DNA from: Maritalea mobilis
Lineage (GTDB): Bacteria; Pseudomonadota; Alphaproteobacteria; Rhizobiales; Devosiaceae
Length of the DNA: 64,000 nt
Direction: 5' to 3'
NCBI RefSeq assembly: GCF_004363175.1
Contig: NZ_SNYR01000003.1
Location: forward strand, 5,001-69,000
Positions within the stretch are counted from its first letter, which is position 1, and each line of letters begins with the position of its first letter. Below, one piece after another: positions 36,477 to 46,300 of this stretch. A program made the translations under genes and the position numbers. The notes below the pieces were generated by a model that saw only the letters and a list, made by a program, of their open reading frames with translations, was not told the origin of the DNA and made no database searches.

Positions 36477-36637
36477 ATCGACACCCTCCATTGGCTCCTT
36501 TTTCGCGCATTTAGCGCATTATTTCAAGAAATTACCTTACCAACTTGCCCCTCATTATGGTTGCATCCCCAACAACAAGACTTGACATTAAACCCAACAA
36601 ATGGCTTCAAACAGCCTAGGTGAATAAGGAGACAAAA

Positions 36638-37222
36638 GTGGACGACGGGCTGACCAGCACGGATGTGAACAAAAACAGCAAACTGGTCAACCAAATGCTT
36701 GGCACCAAACCCATCGTGCTGATTGGGCTTATGGGCGCTGGCAAATCCACTGTTGGTCGCCGCATCGCGCAATATCTCAACCGCCCTTTTGTTGACAGCG
36801 ACAATGAAATTGAAAAAGCGGCAGGCATGCCCATCCCCGATATTTTTGAAACCCATGGCGAAGAAGAGTTTCGCGCAGGCGAAGTGCGGGTAATTTCGCG
36901 GCTGCTGACGGAAAATAACAACGCCGTCATCGCCACCGGCGGTGGTGCCTTTATGAATGATGAAACCCGCAGCAACATCAAGAAGCACGCCGTGTCTTTG
37001 TGGCTGGATGCCGACATCAATTTGCTGTTTGAACGCGTTTCACGGCGCAACACGCGCCCCTTGCTGCGCACAGCTGACCCGTTTGGCACGCTAAAAGCGC
37101 TTTATGATGAGCGCAATCCAACCTATGCTTTGGCTGATGTGAAAGTGACCTCATTTGATGGCACGCACGAAGCTGTTGCCGCCAAAGCCATTGATGCTTT
37201 GGCAATGCACCTAACCGCTTAA
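36638..37222 (+). CDS. aroK: Shikimate kinase
   Basis: Phosphorylates shikimate at position 3 in the pathway to chorismate and aromatic amino acids. The 194-residue protein has P-loop GLMGAGKST, the shikimate-binding DSD (FVDSDNEIEKA), and GGGAF. GTG at 36638 follows AAGGAG at 6 bases, a near-ideal site; a GTG six codons upstream has none. It is divergent from the small-protein/xerD unit and heads aroK-aroB-corC, the usual order. Confidence 0.95.
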   Translation: MDDGLTSTDVNKNSKLVNQMLGTKPIVLIGLMGAGKSTVGRRIAQYLNRPFVDSDNEIEKAAGMPIPDIFETHGEEEFRAGEVRVISRLLTENNNAVIATGGGAFMNDETRSNIKKHAVSLWLDADINLLFERVSRRNTRPLLRTADPFGTLKALYDERNPTYALADVKVTSFDGTHEAVAAKAIDALAMHLTA

Positions 37223-37240
37223 CGCACAAGAAGAAATTAT

Positions 37241-38368
37241 ATGTCGACCCAAAACGCCCAAGAACCGATCATCGTGCCCATCGATTTGGAAGATCGCGCC
37301 TACGATATTGAAATCGCACCCGATGTTTTGGATCGCTTGGGCGGCATTTTAAAACAGAAATTTCCCGGCGCACGCTTTGGCGTGGTGACCGACATCAATG
37401 TTAAAAACGCCCAATGGGCGCGACTGCAAAAAAGCCTTGATGCTAATGGGCTCGACTATGCTTTGATTTCTATTCCGCCAGGCGAAAATGCCAAATCCAT
37501 GGCGCGCCTCGACAGTGTTGTGTTTGCGCTTTTGAAAGAAAAGCTTGAGCGCAACGATATTATTCTCGCCTTTGGCGGCGGCGTGATCGGCGATTTAGCA
37601 GGCTTTGCTGCCGCAATCATGCGCCGAGGCATGGATTTTGTGCAAATCCCAACCTCATTGCTTGCACAAGTGGATAGTTCCGTTGGTGGCAAAACAGGCG
37701 TCAATTCACCTCACGGAAAAAACCTGATTGGCGCGTTCCACCAACCTAAATTTGTTGCGGCAGATTTGGGCGTTTTGGACAGCCTGTCTGACCGTCATTT
37801 CCGCGCGGGCTATGCCGAAGTGGTTAAATATGGCCTGATTGACGATGAAGAGTTTTTCTTCTGGTTGGAAGAAAACCAAGACAACATCTTTGAAGGCGGA
37901 CCTGCCCGTGCCGAAGCCATCGCCCGCGCCTGTCGCGCCAAAGCCCGTGTTGTCGTTGCTGACGAAAAAGAACAAGGCCAGCGCGCCTTACTCAATTTGG
38001 GTCACACATTTGGCCATGCCCTTGAAGCTGCCACGGGTTACTCAGACCGTTTGATCCACGGCGAAGGCGTCGCCATCGGCATGGCACTGGCGCACCGTTT
38101 TTCCACCAGCCTTGGCCTTTCAAATACCCAAGATGATCAGCGCGTGGTCGCCCACTTGAAAAAAGCAGGCTTGCCCACCAATTTAAGCGACATTCCAGGT
38201 GAATTGCCCCCAACCCAAGAATTGCTGGACCTAATTGCGCAAGATAAAAAAGTGTCGCGCGGTGCGCTGACCTTTATTTTGACAAAAGGCATTGGCAAGG
38301 CTTTCATTGAGAAAAATGTCAATCCTGACCTAGTGTTTGAATTCTTAAACAAAGAACGGCAAAAATGA
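37241..38368 (+). CDS. aroB: 3-dehydroquinate synthase
   Basis: Converts DAHP to 3-dehydroquinate, the second step of the shikimate pathway, using NAD and a divalent metal. The 375-residue protein shows GGGVIGDLAGFAAA (NAD binding), the PTSLLAQVDSSVGGKTGVN block, and zinc ligands in NLGHTFGHALE and HGEGVAIGM. It follows aroK by 18 bp and overlaps the next gene by 4 bp (ATGA), so the three are translationally coupled. Confidence 0.97.
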   Translation: MSTQNAQEPIIVPIDLEDRAYDIEIAPDVLDRLGGILKQKFPGARFGVVTDINVKNAQWARLQKSLDANGLDYALISIPPGENAKSMARLDSVVFALLKEKLERNDIILAFGGGVIGDLAGFAAAIMRRGMDFVQIPTSLLAQVDSSVGGKTGVNSPHGKNLIGAFHQPKFVAADLGVLDSLSDRHFRAGYAEVVKYGLIDDEEFFFWLEENQDNIFEGGPARAEAIARACRAKARVVVADEKEQGQRALLNLGHTFGHALEAATGYSDRLIHGEGVAIGMALAHRFSTSLGLSNTQDDQRVVAHLKKAGLPTNLSDIPGELPPTQELLDLIAQDKKVSRGALTFILTKGIGKAFIEKNVNPDLVFEFLNKERQK

Positions 38369-39633
38369 CCGACTTAACATTGAGCTTTTGGATTTCTGTA
38401 GGCGCCATCTTTGTGCTATTGGCGCTTTCTGGCTTCTTTTCCGGTTCGGAAACGGCACTGACCGCTGCCAGCCGCGCCCGCATTCACCATTGGGTGAAAT
38501 CTGGCAAAAACGGTGCCTCAATCGTAGAAAATCTGATCGCAGATAAGGAGCGCTTGATCGGCGCCCTGCTGCTGGGCAACAATTTGGTCAACATTCTCGC
38601 CTCGTCTCTGGCCACCAGCGTTTTGATTTCGCTGTTTGGCGATACAGGCGTGATTTATGCCACATTGGTCATGACCATGATGGTAGTGATTTTCTCAGAA
38701 GTTTTGCCGAAAACCTGGGCGATTTCAAAGCCAGACGAATTCTCGGTTGGCGTGGCCCCCTTTGTGCGTCCCGTTGTGGTGGTGTTTGCACCCATCACCT
38801 TCGCCATTCAAAAGCTGGTCAACCTGCTGCTGCGCATGTTGGGCGCGCGGTCTGAAGATGACAAATATGGCCTCACTGGCCATGATGAGCTGCGCGGCAC
38901 CGTGGATCTGCTGCACCGCGAAGGTGAAGTGATCAAAAACGACCGCGACATGTTGGGCGGCATTTTGGATTTGAGCGAACTTGAAGTGTCTGACGTGATG
39001 GTGCACCGCACCAAAATGTTGGCCTTTGATGCCGACTTGCCAAAAGAGCAACTGGTGCAAGAGATTTTGGAAAGCCCCTACACCCGCATTCCGCTTTGGC
39101 GTGGCGACCAAGACAATATTGTGGGCATTGTGCACGCCAAAGATTTGCTGCGGGCCCTGTTCCGCGCAGGTGGCGATGTCGACAAGCTCAATTTCTCACG
39201 CATCGTTTCAAAGCCATGGTTTGTGCCGGACACAACACCCGTGCAAGCCCAGCTCAACGCCTTTTTGCGCGAAAAAGCCCATATTGCCATGATCGTGGAT
39301 GAATATGGAGAAGTGGAAGGCTTGCTGACACTTGAAGACATCTTGGAAGAAATCGTAGGCGAAATCGCTGATGAGCATGACGAAATCATGGAAGGTGCAC
39401 AAAAGCAGCCAGACGGCAGCTACATTGTGGACGGCTCGGTGCCAATCCGGGATTTGAACCGGACGCTCGATTGGCATCTGCCAGATGAAGATGCCAACAC
39501 CATTGCGGGCCTGATTGTGGAAGAAGCCAAAATGATCCCGGAAGTGAACCAGGTGTTCACCTTCCACGGCTTTAGATTTAAAGTGCTGAAGAAAGAACGC
39601 AACCGCATTACGGAAATCAAAATCATTCCGTAA
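38365..39633 (+). CDS. HlyC/CorC family (CNNM-type) membrane protein
   Basis: A 422-residue inner-membrane protein with an N-terminal CNNM/DUF21 domain (about 1-185, three to four helices; GFFSGSETALTAASRARI), a CBS pair (about 205-330) and a C-terminal CorC_HlyC domain (about 340-422; YIVDGSVPIRDLNRTL). Family members are linked to magnesium and cobalt efflux. The old name hemolysin is misleading. Coupling to aroB by a 4-bp overlap is conserved in the order. Confidence 0.92.
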   Translation: MTDLTLSFWISVGAIFVLLALSGFFSGSETALTAASRARIHHWVKSGKNGASIVENLIADKERLIGALLLGNNLVNILASSLATSVLISLFGDTGVIYATLVMTMMVVIFSEVLPKTWAISKPDEFSVGVAPFVRPVVVVFAPITFAIQKLVNLLLRMLGARSEDDKYGLTGHDELRGTVDLLHREGEVIKNDRDMLGGILDLSELEVSDVMVHRTKMLAFDADLPKEQLVQEILESPYTRIPLWRGDQDNIVGIVHAKDLLRALFRAGGDVDKLNFSRIVSKPWFVPDTTPVQAQLNAFLREKAHIAMIVDEYGEVEGLLTLEDILEEIVGEIADEHDEIMEGAQKQPDGSYIVDGSVPIRDLNRTLDWHLPDEDANTIAGLIVEEAKMIPEVNQVFTFHGFRFKVLKKERNRITEIKIIP

Positions 39634-39640
39634 AATACGG

Positions 39641-39898
39641 CTATTTCTGCACCTTGATCACAAGGGCATGCACCTGCTCGATCAGCTCTTCCGCCAAACA
39701 ATCATTGATGGCGCGATGCTGTTCCACTCGGTTTTTGCCCTCAAGGCTTTGTGCACCAATAATAACCCGAAAATGAGTTTCACCGCCCTCGCGCCACCCG
39801 CCATGGCCGCGGTGATGCTCAGATTCATCGATCACTTCGAGATGATGTGGAGAAAATGCCGCATTTAATTTCGAAATAATCGCGTCTTTTACCAACAT
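39641..39898 (-). CDS. BolA family protein
   Basis: An 85-residue BolA/IbaG-like protein. The family signature is visible: HHLEVIDESEHHRGH, then THFRVIIGAQSLEGKNRVEQHRAI. BolA proteins pair with monothiol glutaredoxins in iron-sulfur trafficking and some bind DNA. The conserved His in the ESEHH stretch that binds the cluster is present. ATG at 39898 has GAGAG at good spacing; a start seven codons upstream lacks one. It diverges from the J-domain gene across 69 bp. Confidence 0.92.
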   Translation of the reverse strand: MLVKDAIISKLNAAFSPHHLEVIDESEHHRGHGGWREGGETHFRVIIGAQSLEGKNRVEQHRAINDCLAEELIEQVHALVIKVQK

Positions 39899-39967
39899 AG
39901 GGGTTTCTCTCTTTTCCATTTTTGCGCTAAAAGGGTGCCCCCTTCATAAACCAATTGAGCTGACAAA

Positions 39968-40588
39968 TTGCAATCCAAGCTGTTCGATAAAATTCGTGTT
40001 AAAAAAAGAGCCTCTTCTGCCAGCAAGCCAGAAGATGAAGGCCCACGTTGCGCGTGGAAAGGTTGTGAAGAACCCGGCACCCATAAAGCGCCTAAAGGCC
40101 CAAACACACCTGGCCACCACCAATTCTGCTTGGCCCATGTGCGCGAATATAACAAAAATTACGACTTCTTCTCTGATTTGGGCGAAGACGAAATCAAAGA
40201 TATCGTAACGGATCGCTCTGGCGGACGCCCCACTTGGGATGTGCGCGGCGGCAAAACCCCACCCAAGAGCGCCAGCGATTTGCCCCCACGCACCAAAAAG
40301 AAAAAACGCCACGACCCTTCAAATGTTTTCGCGCGCTACGCACGCATGCAAGGCGGCTCCGGCGGCCCCAACCGTTCGGCAGACCGCAAAATCTTGGAAG
40401 CTGACCGCAAAGCGTTGGAAATGCTTGGTGTTGGCCCTACGGATGGCGCTGAAAAAATCAAGCTGGCCTATAAAGACCTCGTGAAAAAGCACCACCCGGA
40501 TATTAATGGCGGCGACAAGAGTTCTGAAGAGCGTTTGCGCAATATCATCACCGCCTATAACCATCTTAAAGCGAAGGGGTTCGTTTAA
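39968..40588 (+). CDS. J-domain (DnaJ-like) co-chaperone
   Basis: A 206-residue protein starting with TTG. The N-terminal half is hydrophilic with Cys/His motifs (RCAWKGCEEPGTH, HHQFCLAHVREY) that may bind a metal. The C-terminal ~65 residues form a J domain with the HPD triad (KKHHPDINGGDK), which stimulates the ATPase of DnaK-type Hsp70s. Short J proteins of this form sit beside cobS-cobT in many Hyphomicrobiales; a role in assembling cobaltochelatase has not been shown and is my guess. Confidence 0.88.
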   Translation: MQSKLFDKIRVKKRASSASKPEDEGPRCAWKGCEEPGTHKAPKGPNTPGHHQFCLAHVREYNKNYDFFSDLGEDEIKDIVTDRSGGRPTWDVRGGKTPPKSASDLPPRTKKKKRHDPSNVFARYARMQGGSGGPNRSADRKILEADRKALEMLGVGPTDGAEKIKLAYKDLVKKHHPDINGGDKSSEERLRNIITAYNHLKAKGFV

Positions 40589-40720
40589 ATCATTCGACCC
40601 CTTGGGTGCGCCACAATTTGCTGTTATAGAAAACCGACCAATAAATTACCTGCCACTTTCGGCGCTGCGCCGCATATCGGCCAGACCTGACCCATATATG
40701 ATGAAATCAAGGCATTCGCT

Positions 40721-41701
40721 ATGACTGAACAAACCGCTCCATTGCCAGATACTGACTTTAATGTTCGCGAGACATTCGGCATTGATACTGATCTTGTGGT
40801 GAAGGGCTATAAAGAGCGCACAGAACATGTGCCGCCGCTTGATCCAGATTATTTGTTTGATAAAGCCACAACTTTGGCCATTTTGGCTGGCTTTGAGCAT
40901 AATCGCCGCGTGATGGTGCAGGGCTATCACGGCACGGGTAAATCCACCCACATTGAACAAGTCGCTGCCCGCCTGAACTGGCCTTTGGTGCGCGTAAACT
41001 TGGACAGCCATGTCAGCCGGATTGACTTGGTGGGTAAAGACGCCATCGTATTGAAAGACGGCAAGCAAATCACTGAATTCCGCGACGGCATTTTGCCATG
41101 GGCGCTGAAAAACAATATCGCACTTGTGTTCGATGAATATGATGCGGGCCGCCCTGACGTAATGTTCGTTATTCAGCGGGTGCTGGAAGTTTCTGGCCGC
41201 TTGACACTTTTGGACCAAAACAAAGTGATCGAGCCGCATCCTGCTTTCCGTTTGTTCGCCACCACCAACACCATTGGTTTGGGCGACACATCTGGTCTTT
41301 ATCACGGCACACAACAGATCAACCAAGGTCAAATGGACCGTTGGTCTTTGGTGACCACATTGAACTATCTGCCGCATGAAAAAGAAGTGGGCATTGTTTT
41401 GGCCAAAGCCAAGCAATTGCAAAATGAAGAAGGCGAGAAAACCGTTTCCAACATGGTGCGGCTGGCAGATATGACTCGTCAGGCCTTCATCAATGGCGAT
41501 CTATCTACCGTGATGAGCCCACGGACCGTGATCACTTGGGCTGAAAACACTCAGATTTTTGGTGACATTGGCTTTGCCTTCCGCCTGACATTCTTGAACA
41601 AATGTGACGAGCTGGAACGCCCTGTTGTGGCAGAATTCTATCAACGTGTGTTTGGCACCGATTTGCCAGAATCTGCAGCAAACATCGCCTTGAGCGCCTA
41701 A
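40721..41701 (+). CDS. cobS: Cobaltochelatase subunit CobS
   Basis: The AAA+ ATPase subunit of aerobic cobaltochelatase, which with CobT and CobN inserts cobalt into hydrogenobyrinate diamide in vitamin B12 synthesis. The 326-residue protein has Walker [10 protein letters not shown], Walker [13 protein letters not shown] and sensor-1 [13 protein letters not shown]. It is 18 bp upstream of cobT, and the two form a two-tiered hexameric ring. CobN and the rest of the pathway are not in this window. Confidence 0.96.
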   Translation: MTEQTAPLPDTDFNVRETFGIDTDLVVKGYKERTEHVPPLDPDYLFDKATTLAILAGFEHNRRVMVQGYHGTGKSTHIEQVAARLNWPLVRVNLDSHVSRIDLVGKDAIVLKDGKQITEFRDGILPWALKNNIALVFDEYDAGRPDVMFVIQRVLEVSGRLTLLDQNKVIEPHPAFRLFATTNTIGLGDTSGLYHGTQQINQGQMDRWSLVTTLNYLPHEKEVGIVLAKAKQLQNEEGEKTVSNMVRLADMTRQAFINGDLSTVMSPRTVITWAENTQIFGDIGFAFRLTFLNKCDELERPVVAEFYQRVFGTDLPESAANIALSA

Positions 41702-41719
41702 TACGTCAAAAGAGGCACT

Positions 41720-43606
41720 ATGTCTTTAAGCGACAAAAAGCAAAACCGGGCCGACCCAACCGCCACGCTTAAAAATGCGATTGGCGCAACGGTGCGCACC
41801 ATTTCCGGCGAACGCGAGCTGGAAGTGGCCTTCACATCTGATCGCCCGCTTTTGACCAAAGACAAGGCGCGGCTGGCCAACCTGCCGCGCGTGCCCAAAT
41901 CTGAAGATATTGCCATTGCCCGTGGGCAGGGCGATGCCATGTCTATGCGCTTGGCCGCCCACGACATCAAAAAACACAATCGCTACGCGCCGCAAGATCC
42001 CGAAGCCCGTGCGGTTTTTGACGCGTTGGAACAAGTGCGGGTTGAAGCCCTCGGGGTGGAACGCTTGCCCGGCATGAAAGACAATCTTTCAGCCATGCTG
42101 GAAGATAAAATGTTCCGCGCCAACTATTCCAACATCAAAGACATTGCTGACGCCCCCTTGGCCGAAGCCATGGGCTTGGTGCTGCGTGAAAAAATCGCGG
42201 GCATGAAAGTACCGCCTTCTGGCGAAAAGCTGGTTGAGTTTTGGCGCGATACGATTGAAGAAAAAGTTGGCGATAGCCTTGATGACCTCAGCCAATATCT
42301 TGACGATCAGGTCGAATTTTCCAAACTGACCCGTAACGCCTTGCGCAATCTCGACATGATGATTGACGCTGACCCCACCGATTTTGACGGGGAAGAAGAG
42401 GAAAGCGGAGAAGACGCCGATCCGCAAAATGCGCCCAACGAAAATCCAGATAAGCAGGATGGTTCTGCTGATCAGGAAGAGATGGAGATGGACGCTGAGC
42501 AAGCACCCGGCGACACAGAAGAAGATGGCGAAGTTGATGGCCAAGATGCCAGCCTTGAGCAAATGCAAGAGGAAGAAGCGCCCATCGAGCAGGGCGATGA
42601 CAGCGCCAACACACCGCCGCAAAATGATATTCCAGACCATTTCCGCAATATGCCGGAATATAAAGTCTTCACCACCAAGTTCGATGAAATTGTTGGCGCG
42701 GCAGAGCTTTGCCCACCTGAAGAACTTGGTCAGTTGCGCGCCTTGCTGGACAAGCAGCTTGAAAGCCTCACCGGCGCCGTGGCGCGGTTGGCGAACAAAC
42801 TACAACGTCGCTTGATGGCGCAGCAAAATCGTTCTTGGGAATTTGATCTCGAAGAAGGCCTGCTGGATACATCACGGATCACACGTGTGGTGACCGACCC
42901 ATTGCAGCCCCTCTCCTTCAAGATCGAAAAAGACACGGACTTCCGCGACACTGTGGTGACCCTGCTGATCGATAATTCTGGCTCCATGCGTGGCCGCCCG
43001 ATCACCATCGCCGCCATTTGCGGCGATATCCTTGCCCGCACGCTAGAGCGTTGTGGCGTGAAGGTCGAGATTTTGGGCTTCACCACCCGCGCCTGGAAAG
43101 GTGGCAAATCTCGCGAAGCGTGGATGCAGGCTGGCCGCCCGGCAAATCCGGGGCGGATCAATGATATTCGCCACATTGTTTATAAAGCGGCGGACGAACC
43201 ATGGCGGCACGCTAAGGACAATCTTGGCCTGATGATGCGTGAAGGTTTGCTGAAAGAAAATATCGATGGCGAGGCCCTGCAATGGGCACATAAGCGCATT
43301 TTGGCGCGGCCTGAAAATCGCCGCATATTGATGGTGATTTCCGATGGTGCCCCAGTGGATGACAGCACGCAATCTGTCAATCCGGGCAATTATTTGGAAA
43401 AACATTTGCGGTTTGTCATTGAAGATATTGAAACCCGTTCGCCCGTTCAATTGGTGGCCATCGGCATCGGCCACGATGTTACCCGCTACTATCGCCGTGC
43501 AGTTACCCTGCTTGATGCGGAAGAACTGGCTGGCGCGCTTACCGACAATTTGGCCGATTTGTTCGACGAAGAAGCCCCATCGCAAGCCCGTGCGCGCCGT
43601 CGGTAA
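41720..43606 (+). CDS. cobT: Cobaltochelatase subunit CobT
   Basis: The partner of CobS in the ATP-driven part of cobaltochelatase. The 628-residue protein has an N-terminal domain (about 1-210), a very acidic linker (about 215-300, mostly Glu/Asp/Gln) and a C-terminal von Willebrand A domain (about 405-620) with an intact MIDAS metal site DNSGSMRG, through which it is thought to dock on CobN. It has the normal family length. It overlaps the start of the next gene by 17 bp. Confidence 0.96.
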   Translation: MSLSDKKQNRADPTATLKNAIGATVRTISGERELEVAFTSDRPLLTKDKARLANLPRVPKSEDIAIARGQGDAMSMRLAAHDIKKHNRYAPQDPEARAVFDALEQVRVEALGVERLPGMKDNLSAMLEDKMFRANYSNIKDIADAPLAEAMGLVLREKIAGMKVPPSGEKLVEFWRDTIEEKVGDSLDDLSQYLDDQVEFSKLTRNALRNLDMMIDADPTDFDGEEEESGEDADPQNAPNENPDKQDGSADQEEMEMDAEQAPGDTEEDGEVDGQDASLEQMQEEEAPIEQGDDSANTPPQNDIPDHFRNMPEYKVFTTKFDEIVGAAELCPPEELGQLRALLDKQLESLTGAVARLANKLQRRLMAQQNRSWEFDLEEGLLDTSRITRVVTDPLQPLSFKIEKDTDFRDTVVTLLIDNSGSMRGRPITIAAICGDILARTLERCGVKVEILGFTTRAWKGGKSREAWMQAGRPANPGRINDIRHIVYKAADEPWRHAKDNLGLMMREGLLKENIDGEALQWAHKRILARPENRRILMVISDGAPVDDSTQSVNPGNYLEKHLRFVIEDIETRSPVQLVAIGIGHDVTRYYRRAVTLLDAEELAGALTDNLADLFDEEAPSQARARRR

Positions 43607-44600
43607 ACTCCTCACATGTGTTCTGCTGGCCAGCAGCCTTCTGGTTGCTGGCTGTTTGCCTGTTTACGCCGCCAGTCTCACCCTTGATTTGCAGCCCCTT
43701 GAACGCTTTCAAGGCCGCGCAAAAGGCGAAAAAATTGGCAAACTGATTTGGCGTGGCGGCTTGGTGCTGCGCAATGACAATGCAGATTTTGGCGGCTTTT
43801 CCGGCATTACCTTCACCTCTGAAGATGGCAAGTTCACCGCCGTTAGCGACCGCGGCCATTTTCTAAATGGCAAAATGAAATATGATTCAGATGGCAATCT
43901 GGAAAGCCTGCAAAATATGCAGTTGCTGCCCATTAAAAACTCCAAAGGCGCTGATTTGCCCACCGCCTTTTCCCGCGATTCTGAAAGCATTGAAACCATC
44001 TATCGCGATGGCGTGCCCGGCGCGGTGCGTGTAGCATTTGAACATTTAACTCGTGTCGCCGATTTCGAGCTTGAAAATGGTTGGCCCCAAGGCGCAGCAC
44101 GCGAAGTTTCGATACCGGATTGGCTAAAACAAAATCGCCATAACGGGTCATTGGAAGCGCTGTGTATCGCGCCACCTGCCTCCCCCATCGCCGGTTCAAC
44201 TTTGATGTTGACGGAGAATGTAACCTCGAACAATGGGGACCATGCCGCTTGGCTGAAAGGCAGTAAAGACCGGGGCGAGCTAAGCTTCGCACGTCACGGT
44301 GGTTTTCGGCCCACAGCCTGCGCTTTTTTGCCCAATGGCGACCTGCTGATCTTGAAGCGCAATGTGAGCCTGATTGGTTTCACCATGCGGCTTGAACATA
44401 TTGTAAGCGGCGACATTAAACCGGGCGCACGCATTGAAGGCGAAAACATCTTGGCCGCTGGCGGCACTGCTATAGACAATATGGAAGGACTTGCGGTAAG
44501 TATTGGTCCGACCAATCTGCCACGACTCACGCTCATTTCCGACGACAATTTCAATGGGTGGCAACGCACCATGATATTGCAGTTCGATATTGCATATTAA
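43590..44600 (+). CDS. Phytase-like esterase lipoprotein
   Basis: A 336-residue exported protein of the esterase-like-activity-of-phytase family: it contains [22 protein letters not shown] and ends [18 protein letters not shown], with [10 protein letters not shown] and NMEGLAVS in between, as expected for a beta-propeller. A signal with lipobox LLVAGC suggests lipid anchoring. GTG at 43590 overlaps the cobT end by 17 bp; the frame is open further upstream inside cobT, but there it is a shadow. The start has no strong ribosome-binding site, which fits translational coupling to cobT. The substrate is unknown. Confidence 0.8.
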   Translation: MRAVGKLLTCVLLASSLLVAGCLPVYAASLTLDLQPLERFQGRAKGEKIGKLIWRGGLVLRNDNADFGGFSGITFTSEDGKFTAVSDRGHFLNGKMKYDSDGNLESLQNMQLLPIKNSKGADLPTAFSRDSESIETIYRDGVPGAVRVAFEHLTRVADFELENGWPQGAAREVSIPDWLKQNRHNGSLEALCIAPPASPIAGSTLMLTENVTSNNGDHAAWLKGSKDRGELSFARHGGFRPTACAFLPNGDLLILKRNVSLIGFTMRLEHIVSGDIKPGARIEGENILAAGGTAIDNMEGLAVSIGPTNLPRLTLISDDNFNGWQRTMILQFDIAY

Positions 44601-44696
44601 ATTTCAACTTTGGCTTGAGTTTGTGGCAAATCGAGTTAACCTGTGTCACCTAAGTTTCGAAGTACAACGAAACGCGATAAATCAAGGGATTTTTCT

Positions 44697-45743
44697 ATGA
44701 ACATCGAATTGTTGAAGCGCCTTTGTGAAACACCAGGCGTGCCGGGGCGCGAAGATCGTATTCGCGACCTGATCAAAAAGGAAATTGAAGGCCTTTTTGA
44801 TGAAGTGACTGTGGACGCTATGGGTTCACTTTTGTGCAAGCGTAACCCAACCAAAAAGACAGATGGCACACCACAAAAAGTGATGTTGCTTTGCCATATG
44901 GATGAAATTGGCTTTTTGGTTTCGCACATCAGCGACAAAGGTCACATCTATATCGATCCAGTTGGTGGCTTCGACCCACGCAATCTGTTCTCTCGTCGTG
45001 TTTTGGTGTGCACCGAAGATGGCGATTATAAAGGCGTGATGAACCCAGGCGGCAAACCAATTCATATTCAAGAGCCAGGCGATGCCAAAAAAGTTCCGGG
45101 CCTTTCTGAATTCTTTGTGGACCTCGGCATGGGCGAGAAAACCAAAGACAAGGTGAAGGTTGGCGATTACATCGTGATGGATGAGCCTTTGCTCGACCTT
45201 GATCAAAAAGTCGTATCAAAAGCACTCGACAACCGCGTGGCCTGCTGGTTGGGCATCGAATCTATTCGCAAGCTTGTGGAAGATGGCGGCAAGCATGAAT
45301 GTGAAATCCATGTTGGTTTCACCACGCAAGAAGAAGTTGGCCTGCGCGGCGCCCGCACAGCGGCTTATGCTGTAAAGCCCGACATCGGCATCGGCATTGA
45401 CGTGACCCTTGCTTGCGACACCCCAGGCGTGCCTGAGCACCAACGCGTAACCGTGCAAGGCGACGGCGTTGGCCTGCATGTGAAAGATTCAAGCTTTATC
45501 GCTGATATCGGCTTGGTTCGCGAAATGGAAGCGTTGGCTGAAAAGAACAAAATTCCATATCAGCGCACCATTTTGGCCCGCGGTGGACAAGACGGCGCAG
45601 CAGCACAACAAGCTGCAGCAGGCGCAAAAGCCATCGGCATTGTAGTGGGCACTCGCTACGTGCACACCGTGACCGAAATGATCGACAAAACCGATCTTGG
45701 CGCGGCACGTGATATCTTGGCAGCCTATTTGGCCGCTCACTAA
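44697..45743 (+). CDS. M42 family metallopeptidase
   Basis: A 348-residue cytoplasmic aminopeptidase of the M42 (glutamyl aminopeptidase/TET) family. Metal and catalytic residues appear in LLCHMDEIGFL, DNRVACWLG, FTTQEEVGLRGA and the final HTVTE. Such enzymes assemble into large hollow tetrahedra that finish the breakdown of peptides. ATG at 44697 has AAGGGA upstream. It is a single-gene unit with a strong terminator. Confidence 0.92.
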   Translation: MNIELLKRLCETPGVPGREDRIRDLIKKEIEGLFDEVTVDAMGSLLCKRNPTKKTDGTPQKVMLLCHMDEIGFLVSHISDKGHIYIDPVGGFDPRNLFSRRVLVCTEDGDYKGVMNPGGKPIHIQEPGDAKKVPGLSEFFVDLGMGEKTKDKVKVGDYIVMDEPLLDLDQKVVSKALDNRVACWLGIESIRKLVEDGGKHECEIHVGFTTQEEVGLRGARTAAYAVKPDIGIGIDVTLACDTPGVPEHQRVTVQGDGVGLHVKDSSFIADIGLVREMEALAEKNKIPYQRTILARGGQDGAAAQQAAAGAKAIGIVVGTRYVHTVTEMIDKTDLGAARDILAAYLAAH

Positions 45744-45763
45744 ATTTTCCGACTAAGGAAAAC

Positions 45764-45794
45764 AAAGCCCGCAACATCAGTTGCGGGCTTTTTT
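45764..45794 (+). terminator. Strong terminator after the M42 peptidase
   Basis: AAAGCCCGCAAC and GTTGCGGGCTTT are perfect 12-base complements with loop ATCA, followed by a run of T. It ends the peptidase transcript just before the convergent DUF6326-like gene. Confidence 0.92.
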
Positions 45795-45796
45795 GT

Positions 45797-46183
45797 TTAA
45801 GCATGTGCCTGTTCTTCTGGCCATGTCCACGCCAGAAAAGCGATGTAAACCAGAGCTAGAACTTCGACCGACGCGAAGAATATATAGTGAGGTTTTAGCG
45901 AACCACCGCCAACCACAAACAAGATCGTGATGGCCACCGCCACAAAGTTAGCAATGCGACTGCTTTTACGCGGCAATGCACGCGACAAAAAGATCATCAC
46001 AATCGCGATCTCAATCAGCACCGCTGCCAACAGAATAAACATGGGCGTTATTTCTACGCCCTCCAAAACCCCCGTCGACACTTGCGCCAGAAAATCTGGG
46101 CTGATGAACGACAGTATGTCAGCGAATGCCATGTTGAACATGACCACGATCCACAAGGTTGAAATTTTTTCCGAAATAGTCAT
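45797..46183 (-). CDS. Four-helix membrane protein (DUF6326-like)
   Basis: A 128-residue inner-membrane protein with four hydrophobic segments (about 8-28, 46-66, 78-97 and 102-121). It begins ISEKISTLWIVVMFNMAFADILSF and ends in an acidic tail (WPEEQAHA). It resembles the small DUF6326 family, whose function is unknown. ATG at 46183 follows GGAGG at 5 bases. It diverges from a TetR gene, with palindromic operators between them, so it is probably the TetR target. Confidence 0.75.
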   Translation of the reverse strand: MTISEKISTLWIVVMFNMAFADILSFISPDFLAQVSTGVLEGVEITPMFILLAAVLIEIAIVMIFLSRALPRKSSRIANFVAVAITILFVVGGGSLKPHYIFFASVEVLALVYIAFLAWTWPEEQAHA

Positions 46184-46214
46184 GACGCCTCCAATAGCTG
46201 ACAAAACTCGATAT

Positions 46215-46271
46215 ATATACAGTGTATATTTGACGAGCCTCAGCTATAAATATACGCTGTATATTCGTCAA
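46215..46271. promoter_or_regulatory. TetR-type operators and embedded promoter
   Basis: Two 15-bp palindromes, ATATACA-G-TGTATAT (46215-46229, perfect) and ATATACG-C-TGTATAT (46250-46264, one mismatch), have centres 35 bp apart. On the minus strand TTGACG (46266-46271), 17 bases and TATAGC (46243-46248) form a promoter for the DUF6326-like gene, and the second palindrome fills its spacer. A repressor bound there would block RNA polymerase. The first palindrome could serve the regulator's own promoter. Confidence 0.7.
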
Positions 46272-46300
46272 GTCTTTTCGTGTGAGAACGATTCGAGCCC

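Noticed and set aside
40646-41422. 258-codon minus-strand frame
   Set aside because: Antisense to cobS; shadow of a real gene.
43344-43589. Upstream extension of the phytase-like gene inside cobT
   Set aside because: The frame is open but lies within cobT; the signal peptide and lipobox begin after 43590.
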